This document shows positions 55,283 to 63,528 of a stretch of 64,000 bases of DNA, piece after piece. The notes under the pieces were generated by a model. It had not been told where the DNA came from and did no database searches. It was given only the letters and a program-made list of their open reading frames with translations. The position numbers were made by a program, and so were the translations under genes. Numbering within the stretch: position 1 is the first letter of the stretch; each line of letters opens with the position of its first letter. Source of the DNA: Pseudomonas fluorescens (GTDB lineage: Bacteria; Pseudomonadota; Gammaproteobacteria; Pseudomonadales; Pseudomonadaceae); assembly GCF_001902145.1 (NCBI RefSeq), contig NZ_MRST01000024.1, forward strand, positions 124,001 to 188,000. Direction: 5' to 3'.

Positions 55283-55378
55283 CTTCGCGGGCAAGCCAGC
55301 TCCCACATTAGATCGGTTCACATAGTTGTAATTGTGAACCCATCCCAGTGTGGGAGCGGGCTTGCCCGCGAAAGCGGT
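55283..55378. repeat. REP pair in divergent orientation with inner hairpin
   Basis: Two REP arms face outward (CTTCGCGGGCAAGCCAGC and GCGGGCTTGCCCGCGAA). Between them GGTTCACA (55315-55322) and TGTGAACC (55333-55340) form a perfect 8-bp stem. The pair lies after the FdhF-like gene's stop. Confidence 0.8.
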
Positions 55379-55407
55379 AGTTCAAGCAGCACGCATCTCG
55401 GATCAAG

Positions 55408-57756
55408 TCAGGCCGAGCGCGCCATGATCAACCCATTGTCACTCGCCGCTTCCAAGCGAATCGCAACAAACTTGGACGTCGGCGTATGGCTACCGTCGCC
55501 AGTGCTTTCCAGCGGCACCAACGGGTTCACTTCCGGGTAGTAAGCCGCCGCCTGCCCCGCCGGAATATCAAATGCCAGCAGCGTAAAGCCTTTCACGCGG
55601 CGCTCACGACCGTCTTCCCACAGCGACACGATGTCCGCCTTCTGCCCCGGCTTGAAGCCCAGGCGGATGATGTCGGCTTCGTTGACGAACAGCACGTCAC
55701 GCTGGCCTTTGACCCCGCGATAACGGTCGTCCAGGCCGTAGATGGTGGTGTTGTACTGATCATGGGAGCGCATTGACTGCATGATCAGGTCCGGCACCCG
55801 GCCCGTGGCGTGGGTGCGCTCGTGGATCAGGTCTTTGGGCAAAATGTTCGGGCGGAAGTTGGCGCGACCTGATGGAGTGTTCCAGCGGCGTGCGCCGGCG
55901 GAGTTGCCCAGATAGAAGCCGCCTGGATGTTTGATCTTCTCGTTGAAGTCCTTGAAGCCTGGGATGGTGTCGGCGATCAGGTCGCGGATGCGCCCGTAGT
56001 CGGCCACCAGCCAGTTCCAATCCACGGGCTTGCTGCCCAGGGTGGCGGCAGCAATGCCCGCCAGGATCGCCGGCTCGGACTTCATCAGTTTCGACAGAGG
56101 TTGCAGTTGGCCGTTGGAGCCGTGGACCATGCTGAACGAGTCTTCCACCGTCACCGCTTGCGGGCCGTCCGCCTGGATGTCTATGTCGGTGCGGCCCAGG
56201 CACGGCAAGATCAACGCATCTTTACCGTGCATCAGGTGGCTGCGGTTGAGCTTGGTGCTGATCTGCACGGTCAGGTCGCAATTTCGCAGCGCTTCAAAGG
56301 TGCGCGTGCTGTCTGGCGTGGCTTGGGCAAAGTTGCCGCCCAGGCCGATAAAGACTTTGGAGCGGCCTTCAAGCATGGCGTGAATCGCTTCCACCACGTT
56401 GTGGCCGTTTTCTCTCGGCACCTGGAACTGGAAACGACGCTCCAGCGCGTCCAGAAACGCCACCGGTGGGCGTTCGTTGATGCCCATGGTGCGGTCGCCC
56501 TGCACGTTACTGTGGCCACGCACCGGGCACAGCCCGGCACCTGGGCGGCCGATATTGCCGCGCAGCAGCATCAGGTTGGCGATTTCCTGGATGGTCGGCA
56601 CCGAGTGGCGGTGCTGGGTAATCCCCATCGCCCAGCACATGATCACATTCTTGCCTTTGGCGTACATGCGTGCCGCTTGCTCGATCTCCACCAGGGTCAG
56701 GCCGGACTGCTCGACGATCTCCTCCCACGAGGTGTCGTCGATCTGACCCAGGTATTCCAGGACGTTGGCAGTGTGCTCATTGAGGAAGTCGTGGTCGAAC
56801 ACCGCTTCCTTGCCTTCGGCCAGGGCTTGGCGTTCCCACAGCAGCAGGAACTTGGCCATGCCCCGCAAGATAGCCATATCGCCACCCAGCGCCGGGCGGA
56901 AGTAGGCGGTGTTGGTCGGCTTGTCGCCGTTGGTGAGCATTTCCAGCGGATGTTGCGGATGCTGGAAGCGCTCCAGGCCGCGCTCTTTCAGCGGGTTGAT
57001 ACACACTACCTGAGCGCCGCGTTTCACCGCTTCACGCAGAGGCTCGAGCATGCGTGGGTGGTTGGTGCCAGGGTTCTGGCCCCAGACGAAAATGGCATCG
57101 GCATGTTCGAAGTCATCAAAGGTCACGGTACCTTTGCCCACGCCGACACTCTGCGCCAAGGCTACGCCGCTGGCTTCGTGGCACATGTTCGAGCAGTCCG
57201 GGAAGTTGTTGGTGCCATAGGCGCGTACAAACAGCTGGTACAGGTAGGCGGCTTCATTGCTGGCGCGGCCTGAGGTGTAGAACTCGGCCATGTTCGGGCT
57301 GGGCAGCGCGTTGAGGTGCTTGCCGATCAGGTCGAACGCTGCATCCCAACTGATGGGCAGGTAGCGATCGGTCTCGGCGTCATAGCGCATCGGCTCGGTC
57401 AGGCGGCCCTGGTACTCCAGCCAGTAGTCGCTTTGCTCCAGCAGCGCCGTGACGCTGTGCTTGGCGAAGAAGGCCGCATCGACGCGGCGCTTGGTGGCTT
57501 CCCAGTTGACCGCCTTGGCGCCGTTTTCGCAGAACTTGACCATGCCGCTTTCCGGCGAGTCGCCCCAGGCACAGCCCGGGCAGTCGAAGCCACCGTTCTG
57601 GTTGGTCTTGAGCATCATGCGCAGGTTTTTCAGGGCGTTGTCGCTGGTCAGCCAGGCTTGCGCCACACTGATCAGGGCGCCCCAGCCACCGGCTGGGCCT
57701 TTGTAGGGCTTGTAGCGTGGGGTTGGGGTCTGGTCGGCTTGGTGGTGAAGGCTCAT
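55408..57756 (-). CDS. FdhF/YdeP-family molybdopterin oxidoreductase
   Basis: Molybdopterin-guanine-dinucleotide enzyme of 782 residues, formate-dehydrogenase-like (YdeP branch). There is no export signal, so it is cytoplasmic. A CPGC motif near 60 (GGFDCPGCAWGD) replaces the full [4Fe-4S] motif of FdhF. The probable metal-ligand Cys is in NMCHEASG (near 190), followed by the His expected in the family. Cofactor-binding segments include FVWGQNPGTNHPRM and ALGGDMAILRGMAKFLL. The real substrate is not established; YdeP is linked to acid resistance in E. coli. It overlaps fdhD by ATGA. Confidence 0.87.
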   Translation of the reverse strand: MSLHHQADQTPTPRYKPYKGPAGGWGALISVAQAWLTSDNALKNLRMMLKTNQNGGFDCPGCAWGDSPESGMVKFCENGAKAVNWEATKRRVDAAFFAKHSVTALLEQSDYWLEYQGRLTEPMRYDAETDRYLPISWDAAFDLIGKHLNALPSPNMAEFYTSGRASNEAAYLYQLFVRAYGTNNFPDCSNMCHEASGVALAQSVGVGKGTVTFDDFEHADAIFVWGQNPGTNHPRMLEPLREAVKRGAQVVCINPLKERGLERFQHPQHPLEMLTNGDKPTNTAYFRPALGGDMAILRGMAKFLLLWERQALAEGKEAVFDHDFLNEHTANVLEYLGQIDDTSWEEIVEQSGLTLVEIEQAARMYAKGKNVIMCWAMGITQHRHSVPTIQEIANLMLLRGNIGRPGAGLCPVRGHSNVQGDRTMGINERPPVAFLDALERRFQFQVPRENGHNVVEAIHAMLEGRSKVFIGLGGNFAQATPDSTRTFEALRNCDLTVQISTKLNRSHLMHGKDALILPCLGRTDIDIQADGPQAVTVEDSFSMVHGSNGQLQPLSKLMKSEPAILAGIAAATLGSKPVDWNWLVADYGRIRDLIADTIPGFKDFNEKIKHPGGFYLGNSAGARRWNTPSGRANFRPNILPKDLIHERTHATGRVPDLIMQSMRSHDQYNTTIYGLDDRYRGVKGQRDVLFVNEADIIRLGFKPGQKADIVSLWEDGRERRVKGFTLLAFDIPAGQAAAYYPEVNPLVPLESTGDGSHTPTSKFVAIRLEAASDNGLIMARSA

Positions 57757-58592
57757 GGCTGGTGCTCCATCGCAGGGCTATAGACCCGTGGCGCGCTTTT
57801 TTGCGGCAGGTGGATGAGGTTGAGGTTGTGCCGGCGTGCCCATTGCAAGGCCAGGCCGGTGGGCGACGACAGGCTGACCAGGGTCTGGATGCCCGCGCGC
57901 AATACTTTCTGAATCAATTCAAGGCTGCAGCGGCTGGTAACAATCGCCAGGCCGCCGTCGGTCGGAATCTTTTGGCGGATCAACGCGCCAATCAACTTAT
58001 CCAGGGCGTTATGCCGGCCGATGTCTTCGCGGCTCATCAACAATTCGCCCTGGCCGTTCATAAACACCGCCGCATGCACGGCGCCGCTGTGCTGGCCCAG
58101 GGGTTGGAATGCGCTGATACGCTGGCGCAGGCCGTCGAGCCACTGCGCCGGCGGCAAGGGCGCGCCGGGCAGTACCTGGAGGTCGGGCAATGCTTGCTCT
58201 ACCGCTTCCACGCCACACAGGCCGCAGCCGCTGGTGCCCGCCAATTGGCGGCGTTGCTGCTTGAGGTTCCAGAACGCACGGCTGGAAACCTGCACCTGGG
58301 CGTACTGGGCTGCGCCTGAACCGCTGATTTTCAGGTCATAAATGTCGTTAACTTCGGTGATAATGCCGCTGCCGAGGCTGAAACCTACAATGAAGTCTTC
58401 CAAGTCCGTAGGCGTCACCAGCATCACCGCCTGGCTGATGTCGTTGTAGGCAATCGCCAACGCCACTTCTTCGGCCAGCGCAGTGCTGGCGACTTCAGTG
58501 TGTTCAAGATTGCAATAGTGATAGCTCTGGCTGGCGACGGGCGCGGTCGATTCGAGAGCGGGCGCCGCGCAGTGAGGGCGCTTGGCGTTCAT
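57753..58592 (-). CDS. fdhD: Formate dehydrogenase accessory sulfurtransferase FdhD
   Basis: Sulfur carrier of 279 residues that passes sulfur from IscS to the molybdenum cofactor of formate dehydrogenases. The essential CXXC loop is present as TSGCGLCGVEAVEQ near 120-133, and the C-terminal region has the family's SREDIGRHNALDKLIG. It lies immediately upstream of the FdhF-like gene, with overlapping stop and start, suggesting that this enzyme is its client. Confidence 0.9.
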   Translation of the reverse strand: MNAKRPHCAAPALESTAPVASQSYHYCNLEHTEVASTALAEEVALAIAYNDISQAVMLVTPTDLEDFIVGFSLGSGIITEVNDIYDLKISGSGAAQYAQVQVSSRAFWNLKQQRRQLAGTSGCGLCGVEAVEQALPDLQVLPGAPLPPAQWLDGLRQRISAFQPLGQHSGAVHAAVFMNGQGELLMSREDIGRHNALDKLIGALIRQKIPTDGGLAIVTSRCSLELIQKVLRAGIQTLVSLSSPTGLALQWARRHNLNLIHLPQKSAPRVYSPAMEHQP

Positions 58593-58621
58593 GGGGCAGT
58601 ACCACCGGCGGATTGATCAGT

Positions 58622-58657
58622 GATTAGACTAGGCGCGACAAAGGGTCGCGTCTAATC
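58622..58657. promoter_or_regulatory. Bulged inverted repeat upstream of fdhD
   Basis: GATTAGA/TCTAATC outer arms and CGCGAC/GTCGCG inner arms pair with a five-base bulge on one side. It lies 30 bases before the fdhD start and lacks a T-run, so a leader structure or operator is more likely than a terminator. Confidence 0.4.
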
Positions 58658-58767
58658 GCCAGTATTGATCTATTGATAGAGGGCGTCGATCAAGGTTCAC
58701 CCGCGTTCTCGTCAGGCTTATTCCAGGCAGGGGTGATTGGGATACTTTTGAGTCTTTAGCCAGTCTG

Positions 58768-58795
58768 GAACCCAAGTCGGCAGGACTGGTCTAGT
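58768..58795 (+). promoter_or_regulatory. Possible AlgU (sigma-22) promoter of lysM
   Basis: GAACCC, a 16-base spacer and TCTAGT resemble the AlgU consensus GAACTT-N16/17-TCtgA. It sits about 40 bases before the lysM ATG. Osmotic and envelope-stress control of this gene family makes it plausible. Confidence 0.4.
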
Positions 58796-58834
58796 CTTGG
58801 GCATCTGACAAATAAACCCCAAGGAGAGCGCACC

Positions 58835-59275
58835 ATGAGTCTATTAAGCTTTGTTAAGGAAGCCGGCGAGAAGTTGATCGATCTGTTGACGCCGGGTAAT
58901 GCGAACGCCAGTGAGCAGTTGAAGGAGCATGTGAGCAAGGTGGGCCTGGGTAATCCAAACGTGCAGACCACGGTGGATGGCGACAAGGTCACGGTGACCG
59001 GTGAAGTGGCCACGCAGGAAGAGAAAGAAAAGATCCTGTTGGCTCTGGGCAACATTGCCGGCGTGGCAAGTGTGGATGACCAGATTACTGTCAGTGGTCC
59101 AGTCGTGGTGGCTTCACGCTTTGTTGTTGTGAAAAGCGGTGACACTCTCAGCGCAATCTCTAAAACGGTCTATGGCGACGCGAATAAGTACAACAAGATT
59201 TTCGAGGCTAACAAGCCACTGTTGTCGCACCCGGACAAGATCTACCCAGGCCAGACACTGCGCATCCCTGAGTAA
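58835..59275 (+). CDS. lysM: BON and LysM domain protein (Kbp/YgaU-like)
   Basis: Small soluble protein of 146 residues with an N-terminal BON domain (about 25-90; [20 protein letters not shown]) and a C-terminal LysM domain (about 95-145; [28 protein letters not shown]). E. coli Kbp/YgaU, of the same layout, binds potassium and responds to osmotic stress. There is no signal peptide. The ATG has AAGGAG eight bases upstream. Confidence 0.9.
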   Translation: MSLLSFVKEAGEKLIDLLTPGNANASEQLKEHVSKVGLGNPNVQTTVDGDKVTVTGEVATQEEKEKILLALGNIAGVASVDDQITVSGPVVVASRFVVVKSGDTLSAISKTVYGDANKYNKIFEANKPLLSHPDKIYPGQTLRIPE

Positions 59276-59307
59276 TACGCAGGATAAAATGAGCAAGCTC
59301 GCCCTTT

Positions 59308-59407
59308 TGTAGGAGCGAGCTTGCTCGCGAAAAACTCACAGGCACCGCGTTTATCCAGGAAGCACGCGTTATCGTTGACGTTTTTCGCGAGCAAGCTCGC
59401 TCCTACA
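59308..59407. repeat. REPIN, type TGTAGGAGCGAGC
   Basis: Inverted arms around a spacer that is the inverse of the 10.7- and 49.3-kb spacers. The right arm supplies the TAG stop of the minus-strand nucleotidase gene. Confidence 0.92.
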
Positions 59408-60068
59408 TAAGCCCGGCAATGAGTTCTCGATAATCCCCGACGGCTGCAAATTCTGCGGTGTCCTTTGAGCCTTTTTTGCTATCAGGTTCTTTCACTGCCA
59501 GTAAATGTCCCACGCCGAAATCCCGGGCGCTGCGCAGGATCGGCAAAGTGTCATCTATAAACAGGCTACGGGCCGGGTCAAAGTGGATATCCGCTTGCAA
59601 GGCCTCCCAAAATTGCGGGTTTTCCTTGGGAAAGCCGTAGTCGTGAGAGCTGATCAATCGCTCGAAATACGGCGCCAGTTCAATGCGCTCCAACTTCAAT
59701 GACAGCGAATCACGATGAGCGTTGGTGATCATGATCACGCGCTTGCCGGCCTGTTTGATCGCCGCCAGGAACGTATCGGCATCCGGACGCAAGGCAATCA
59801 GGTGGGCGGTTTCCAACTTGAGCTCGCGCACCGGGATCTTGAGCTCGGCGCTCCAGAAATCCAGGCAATACCATTGCAACTGTCCGGCGTTACGCTCGAA
59901 CAGCGGTTGCAACTCCATCTCGGCCATGGCTCGGCTTACACCGTGCAGTTCGGCATAGCGTTGCGGCAGGTGTTCCATCCAGAAGTGGTTGTCGTAATGC
60001 AGGTCGAGCAGGGTGCCGTCCATGTCCAGCAGGACAGTGTCGATGGCGTGCCAGGGCAGAGAGGGCAT
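59403..60068 (-). CDS. yrfG: GMP/IMP nucleotidase YrfG
   Basis: HAD-superfamily hydrolase of 221 residues that removes phosphate from GMP and IMP. The HAD motif I LLDMDGTLLDLHYDNHFW (nucleophile Asp in DMDGT) lies near 14-31, motif II is VIMITNAHRDS and motif III/IV KENPQFWEAL with LFIDDTLPILRSA. The stop codon TAG belongs to the adjacent REPIN. It is divergent from nudE, as in other pseudomonads. Confidence 0.9.
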   Translation of the reverse strand: MPSLPWHAIDTVLLDMDGTLLDLHYDNHFWMEHLPQRYAELHGVSRAMAEMELQPLFERNAGQLQWYCLDFWSAELKIPVRELKLETAHLIALRPDADTFLAAIKQAGKRVIMITNAHRDSLSLKLERIELAPYFERLISSHDYGFPKENPQFWEALQADIHFDPARSLFIDDTLPILRSARDFGVGHLLAVKEPDSKKGSKDTAEFAAVGDYRELIAGLM

Positions 60069-60155
60069 GGTGGGGTCTCATGTAAGTAAAAATATCCGAC
60101 ACAGACAATCGGAAAAGCCACGGTATAGTAACCCGATCACGCCAAGGAGCCGTTT

Positions 60156-60722
60156 ATGCGCCAGAAACCCACTGTCCTCGCCCGCGAAATAGTCGCCAGT
60201 AGCCGTTTGTTCCGCGTGGAGGAAGTGCAATTGCGCTTTTCCAATGGCGTTGAGCGGACCTATGAGCGTCTTGTCGGGCGTGGCACGGGCTATGGCGCCG
60301 TGATGATTGTGGCGATGATCGATGAAGATCATGCAGTGCTGGTGGAAGAATACTGCGGCGGCACTGACGAGTATGAATTGTCGTTGCCCAAAGGCCTGAT
60401 CGAGCCTGGCGAAGACGTGCTTGCAGCGGCAGACCGCGAACTCAAGGAAGAAGCCGGCTACGGTGCACGGCAGTTGGAGCACATCACCGAGCTGTCATTG
60501 TCGCCTGGCTATATGAGCCAGAAGATCCAGGTGGTGTTGGCTACCGATCTCTACGAAGAGCGTCTTGAAGGTGATGAACCCGAACCAATGCGGGTAGACC
60601 GGGTCAACCTGCGTGAGCTGTCGGCGCTGGCGCAAAACGAGCAGTTCAGCGAAGGTCGCGCCCTGGCTGCGCTGTATCTGGTAAGAGACCTGTTGACCCA
60701 GCGTGGAGCGTTCACCGCATGA
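60156..60722 (+). CDS. nudE: ADP compounds hydrolase NudE
   Basis: Nudix hydrolase of 188 residues, expected to cleave ADP-ribose, Ap3A and NADH. The Nudix box is complete: GLIEPGEDVLAAADRELKEEAGYG near 90-113, with the catalytic REL-x-EE pattern. The start follows AAGGAG. It overlaps cysQ by ATGA and forms a two-gene operon with it. Confidence 0.93.
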   Translation: MRQKPTVLAREIVASSRLFRVEEVQLRFSNGVERTYERLVGRGTGYGAVMIVAMIDEDHAVLVEEYCGGTDEYELSLPKGLIEPGEDVLAAADRELKEEAGYGARQLEHITELSLSPGYMSQKIQVVLATDLYEERLEGDEPEPMRVDRVNLRELSALAQNEQFSEGRALAALYLVRDLLTQRGAFTA

Positions 60723-61555
60723 GCGAACTGTTTTTAGGCCACCCGTTTATCGCACCGGTCATTGAACTGGCTCGGCAGGCGGGTGAAGCCATCCTGCCAT
60801 ACTGGCGTGCCGAGGTAGCCGTGACCTCCAAGGCGGATGATTCTCCCGTGACGGCTGCCGACCTGGCTGCCCACCATCTGATTCTCGCAGGCCTGACCGC
60901 GCTGGACCCGAGCATTCCTGTGTTGTCCGAAGAGGACGCCGATATCGATCAGAGTGTGCGTGCCGGCTGGCATCGTTGGTGGTTGGTGGACCCTCTGGAT
61001 GGCACCAAGGAATTCATTTCTGGTAGCGAAGAATTCACCGTAAATATTGCATTGATCGAACAGGGCCGCGTGGTGTTCGGCGTGGTGTCGATACCGACCA
61101 CTGGCCGTTGCTACTTCGGCGGCGCGGGCCTGGGGGCATGGCGCTCGGACGTCAATGCAGCGCCCAAGCAGATTCAAGTACGCCAGGCCCCGGCCTCGGG
61201 CGAGGCCTTTACAGTGGTGGCCAGCCGTCGTCATACCAGCCCTGAGCAGGAGCGCCTGCTGAATGGCCTCAGTGAAGGCTTGGGCGAGTTGAAACTGGCG
61301 AATATCGGCAGCTCGTTGAAGTTTTGTTTGCTGGCCGAGGGCAGTGCCGATTGCTATCCGCGCCTGGCGCCGACTTCGCAGTGGGATACCGCAGCGGCCC
61401 AGGGTGTATTGGAAGGGGCGGGGGGTGAAGTATTGGAGTTGAATGGCAAGCCGTTCAGCTACCCGGCGCGGGAGTCGCTGCTAAATCCGTTCTTCCTGGC
61501 GTTGCCAGCCAAGGCAGCGTGGCGTGAGCGGCTGTTGACCCTGGCCAGATCTTAA
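60719..61555 (+). CDS. cysQ: 3'(2'),5'-bisphosphate nucleotidase CysQ
   Basis: Lithium-sensitive phosphatase of 278 residues that degrades 3'-phosphoadenosine 5'-phosphate, the by-product of sulfate reduction. The metal-binding motifs are clear: VLSEEDAD near 70 and DPLDGTKEFISGSEEFTVN near 92-110, and WDTAAAQGVLEGAGG near 220. It overlaps nudE. Its role ties it to the sulfur genes elsewhere in the window, though it lies in the conserved backbone. Confidence 0.93.
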   Translation: MSELFLGHPFIAPVIELARQAGEAILPYWRAEVAVTSKADDSPVTAADLAAHHLILAGLTALDPSIPVLSEEDADIDQSVRAGWHRWWLVDPLDGTKEFISGSEEFTVNIALIEQGRVVFGVVSIPTTGRCYFGGAGLGAWRSDVNAAPKQIQVRQAPASGEAFTVVASRRHTSPEQERLLNGLSEGLGELKLANIGSSLKFCLLAEGSADCYPRLAPTSQWDTAAAQGVLEGAGGEVLELNGKPFSYPARESLLNPFFLALPAKAAWRERLLTLARS

Positions 61556-61561
61556 CACCCA

Positions 61562-61642
61562 TGTAGGAGCGAGCTTGCTCGCGAAAAATCTGAGAGCGCT
61601 GCGTTATCGTTGGCGTTTTTCGCGAGCAAGCTCGCTCCTACA
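61562..61642. repeat. REPIN, short-spacer form of TGTAGGAGCGAGC type
   Basis: Inverted arms with a spacer about 20 bases shorter than in the other elements of this type, between convergent cysQ and the thioesterase gene. Confidence 0.92.
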
Positions 61643-61660
61643 GGGCGCTGGCAGTGGCTG

Positions 61661-62116
61661 CTAGCGATGCAAGACGTATTGGCCGGTAAAGACGACGGCA
61701 CGCTCTGCACTGCCTTCATTCACAATCCACGTCTCCAGCGCCAACCGCGCCCGCCCATAGCGCTGATAGGTCGCCACAAAGCGCTTCCAAATCTTTTCAT
61801 CCGGTGCCGCGCAAATGGCTGTCGCGTCCTGGGTCACCGGCAGCGGATAGCTGATCTGCCCCTCCTGAATCACGATATGCCCGTCTTCAATCCCGGCTTC
61901 ACGCAGCTTCAGGTGCAGCCAACCCCAACCCGCCAGCACCGCGCCGCAGTAGAGGCTGCCGCCAAACATGGTGCTCTTGTGGTTGATATTGGCCTGCAAG
62001 GGCAGGTGCAGTTGCAGTTGGTCGTGCTGCCAGTCGAGCACCCTGAGGCCCATTTCCCGGGTGAGTGGGATGTCGTGGTGAAGGATGGATTCCAGGTAAC
62101 GGCTATCACGGCTCAT
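61661..62116 (-). CDS. YiiD-type C-terminal thioesterase domain protein
   Basis: Protein of 151 residues with a hotdog-like fold of the YiiD C-terminal/thioesterase type: HDIPLTREMGLRVLDWQHDQLQLHLPL near 14-40 and NHKSTMFGGSLYCGAVLAGWGWLHL near 45-70, with the conserved Asn and FGGS. The ATG at 62116 has AGAGG upstream; the longer frame upstream is not part of the family. Substrate unknown. It lies 27 bases after dctD and may be cotranscribed. Confidence 0.8.
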   Translation of the reverse strand: MSRDSRYLESILHHDIPLTREMGLRVLDWQHDQLQLHLPLQANINHKSTMFGGSLYCGAVLAGWGWLHLKLREAGIEDGHIVIQEGQISYPLPVTQDATAICAAPDEKIWKRFVATYQRYGRARLALETWIVNEGSAERAVVFTGQYVLHR

Positions 62117-62142
62117 GGCGGCCTCTTTGTAGGTGGACGATG

Positions 62143-63528
62143 TCATTCGTCATCGGCGCTCTGGCTGGCACTGTCGGCGAAGTTCAGGCCGTGTTTGCGC
62201 AGTTTGTCGTGCAAGGTTTTGCGCGGCACGCCCAGGGCTTCGGCGAGGCTGCGCACGGAGCTGTGGGGGCGGGTCAGTTCGGCGGCGATCAGGCTTTTTT
62301 CGAACTGTTCGACTTGCTCGCTCAGGCCTCCGGGCGTGGAGGTCAGCACGCCGGCGGCGGGGTGATCCTGGGTGTTATCCAGGGCCAACTCCAGGCCGAG
62401 GGCGAAACGCTCCGCGGCGTTTTGCAGCTCCCGCACATTGCCCGGCCAGCTGTGGCGCAGCAACAACGCACGTTGGCCCGGTTGCAGTTCGTGCAAGGGC
62501 AGGCCGTGGCGGCTGCTGGCCTCGTCGGCGAAGTGCTGGAACAGCATCAGCGCATCCTCTCCCCGCTCACGCAAGGGCGGAATGCGCAACGGCGCCACAT
62601 TGAGGCGGTAATACAAGTCGGCACGGAAACGACCCTGGTCGGCGGCCTGGCGCAGGTCTTCTTTGGTGGCGGCGATAATGCGGATATCCAGCGGGATCAG
62701 CTGATTGCCACCCAGGCGTTCCACTACGCGCTCCTGTAAAAGGCGCAGCAACTTGACCTGTACATCCAGGCTCATGCTTTCAATTTCATCCAGAAACAGC
62801 GTGCCGCCATTGGCAAACTCGAACTTGCCGATGCGACGCTTTTGCGCGCCGGTAAACGCGCCGGGTTCATGGCCGAACAGTTCGCTTTCCACCACCGATT
62901 CCGCCAGTGCCCCGGCGTTGATCGCGACAAACGGGCCGCTGCGTCGGCTTGAGAGGTCGTGCAGGGCGCGGGCGACGACCTCCTTGCCAGCGCCGGTCTC
63001 GCCGAGGATCAACACATCGGCCTTGGTCGCGGCCAGCGCACCGATTTGCTCGCGCAGGCGCAACATCTGTGGCGAGTGCCCTACCAGGCGCGTACTGAGT
63101 TGCTGGCGGTCGCTGAGGGCCAGGCGCAGGCTGCGGTTGTCCAGCACCAGCCGGCGCAGGGCCAGTGCCCGGCGCACGCTGTCGAGCAGCGCGTCGCTGG
63201 CGAAGGGTTTTTCCAGGAAGTCATAGGCGCCGGCACGCATGGCCTGCACTGCCAGCGGTACATCGCCGTGGCCGGTGATCAGCAGCACCGGCAGGTCGGG
63301 GTCCTGGCCGTGTAATTCAGTCAGCAGTTCCAGGCCGTCCATGCCGGGCATGCGAATGTCGCTGACCACCACGCCCGGCCAGTCACGGGACAGGCGTGCG
63401 GTGAGCCCGTTGGCTTCTCCCAGGGGCAGGACTTTCAGGCCGGCCAGGTCCAGGGTCTGGCACAGGGCCTGACGCAGGTGTGGATCGTCGTCGATCAATA
63501 CCACCTGAATCGAGTTGTCGATACTCAT
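62143..63528 (-). CDS. dctD: C4-dicarboxylate sigma-54 response regulator DctD
   Basis: Enhancer-binding regulator of 461 residues that activates sigma-54 promoters of dicarboxylate transport genes. The receiver domain has VVLIDDDPHLRQ and phospho-acceptor Asp57 (VVSDIRMPGMDG). The AAA domain (about 145-375) has Walker A GETGAGKE, the sigma-54 contact loop GAFTGAQKRRIGKFE and Walker B GGTLFLDEI. A FIS-type helix-turn-helix is at the end (SVRSLAEALGVPRKTLHDKLRKHG). The ATG at 63528 overlaps dctB as ATGA. Confidence 0.92.
   Translation of the reverse strand: MSIDNSIQVVLIDDDPHLRQALCQTLDLAGLKVLPLGEANGLTARLSRDWPGVVVSDIRMPGMDGLELLTELHGQDPDLPVLLITGHGDVPLAVQAMRAGAYDFLEKPFASDALLDSVRRALALRRLVLDNRSLRLALSDRQQLSTRLVGHSPQMLRLREQIGALAATKADVLILGETGAGKEVVARALHDLSSRRSGPFVAINAGALAESVVESELFGHEPGAFTGAQKRRIGKFEFANGGTLFLDEIESMSLDVQVKLLRLLQERVVERLGGNQLIPLDIRIIAATKEDLRQAADQGRFRADLYYRLNVAPLRIPPLRERGEDALMLFQHFADEASSRHGLPLHELQPGQRALLLRHSWPGNVRELQNAAERFALGLELALDNTQDHPAAGVLTSTPGGLSEQVEQFEKSLIAAELTRPHSSVRSLAEALGVPRKTLHDKLRKHGLNFADSASQSADDE

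Noticed and set aside
4099..61642. Repeated palindromes considered as a CRISPR array
   Set aside because: The repeats are dispersed inverted pairs of REP type in intergenic gaps, not direct repeats with unique spacers, and no cas genes are present.
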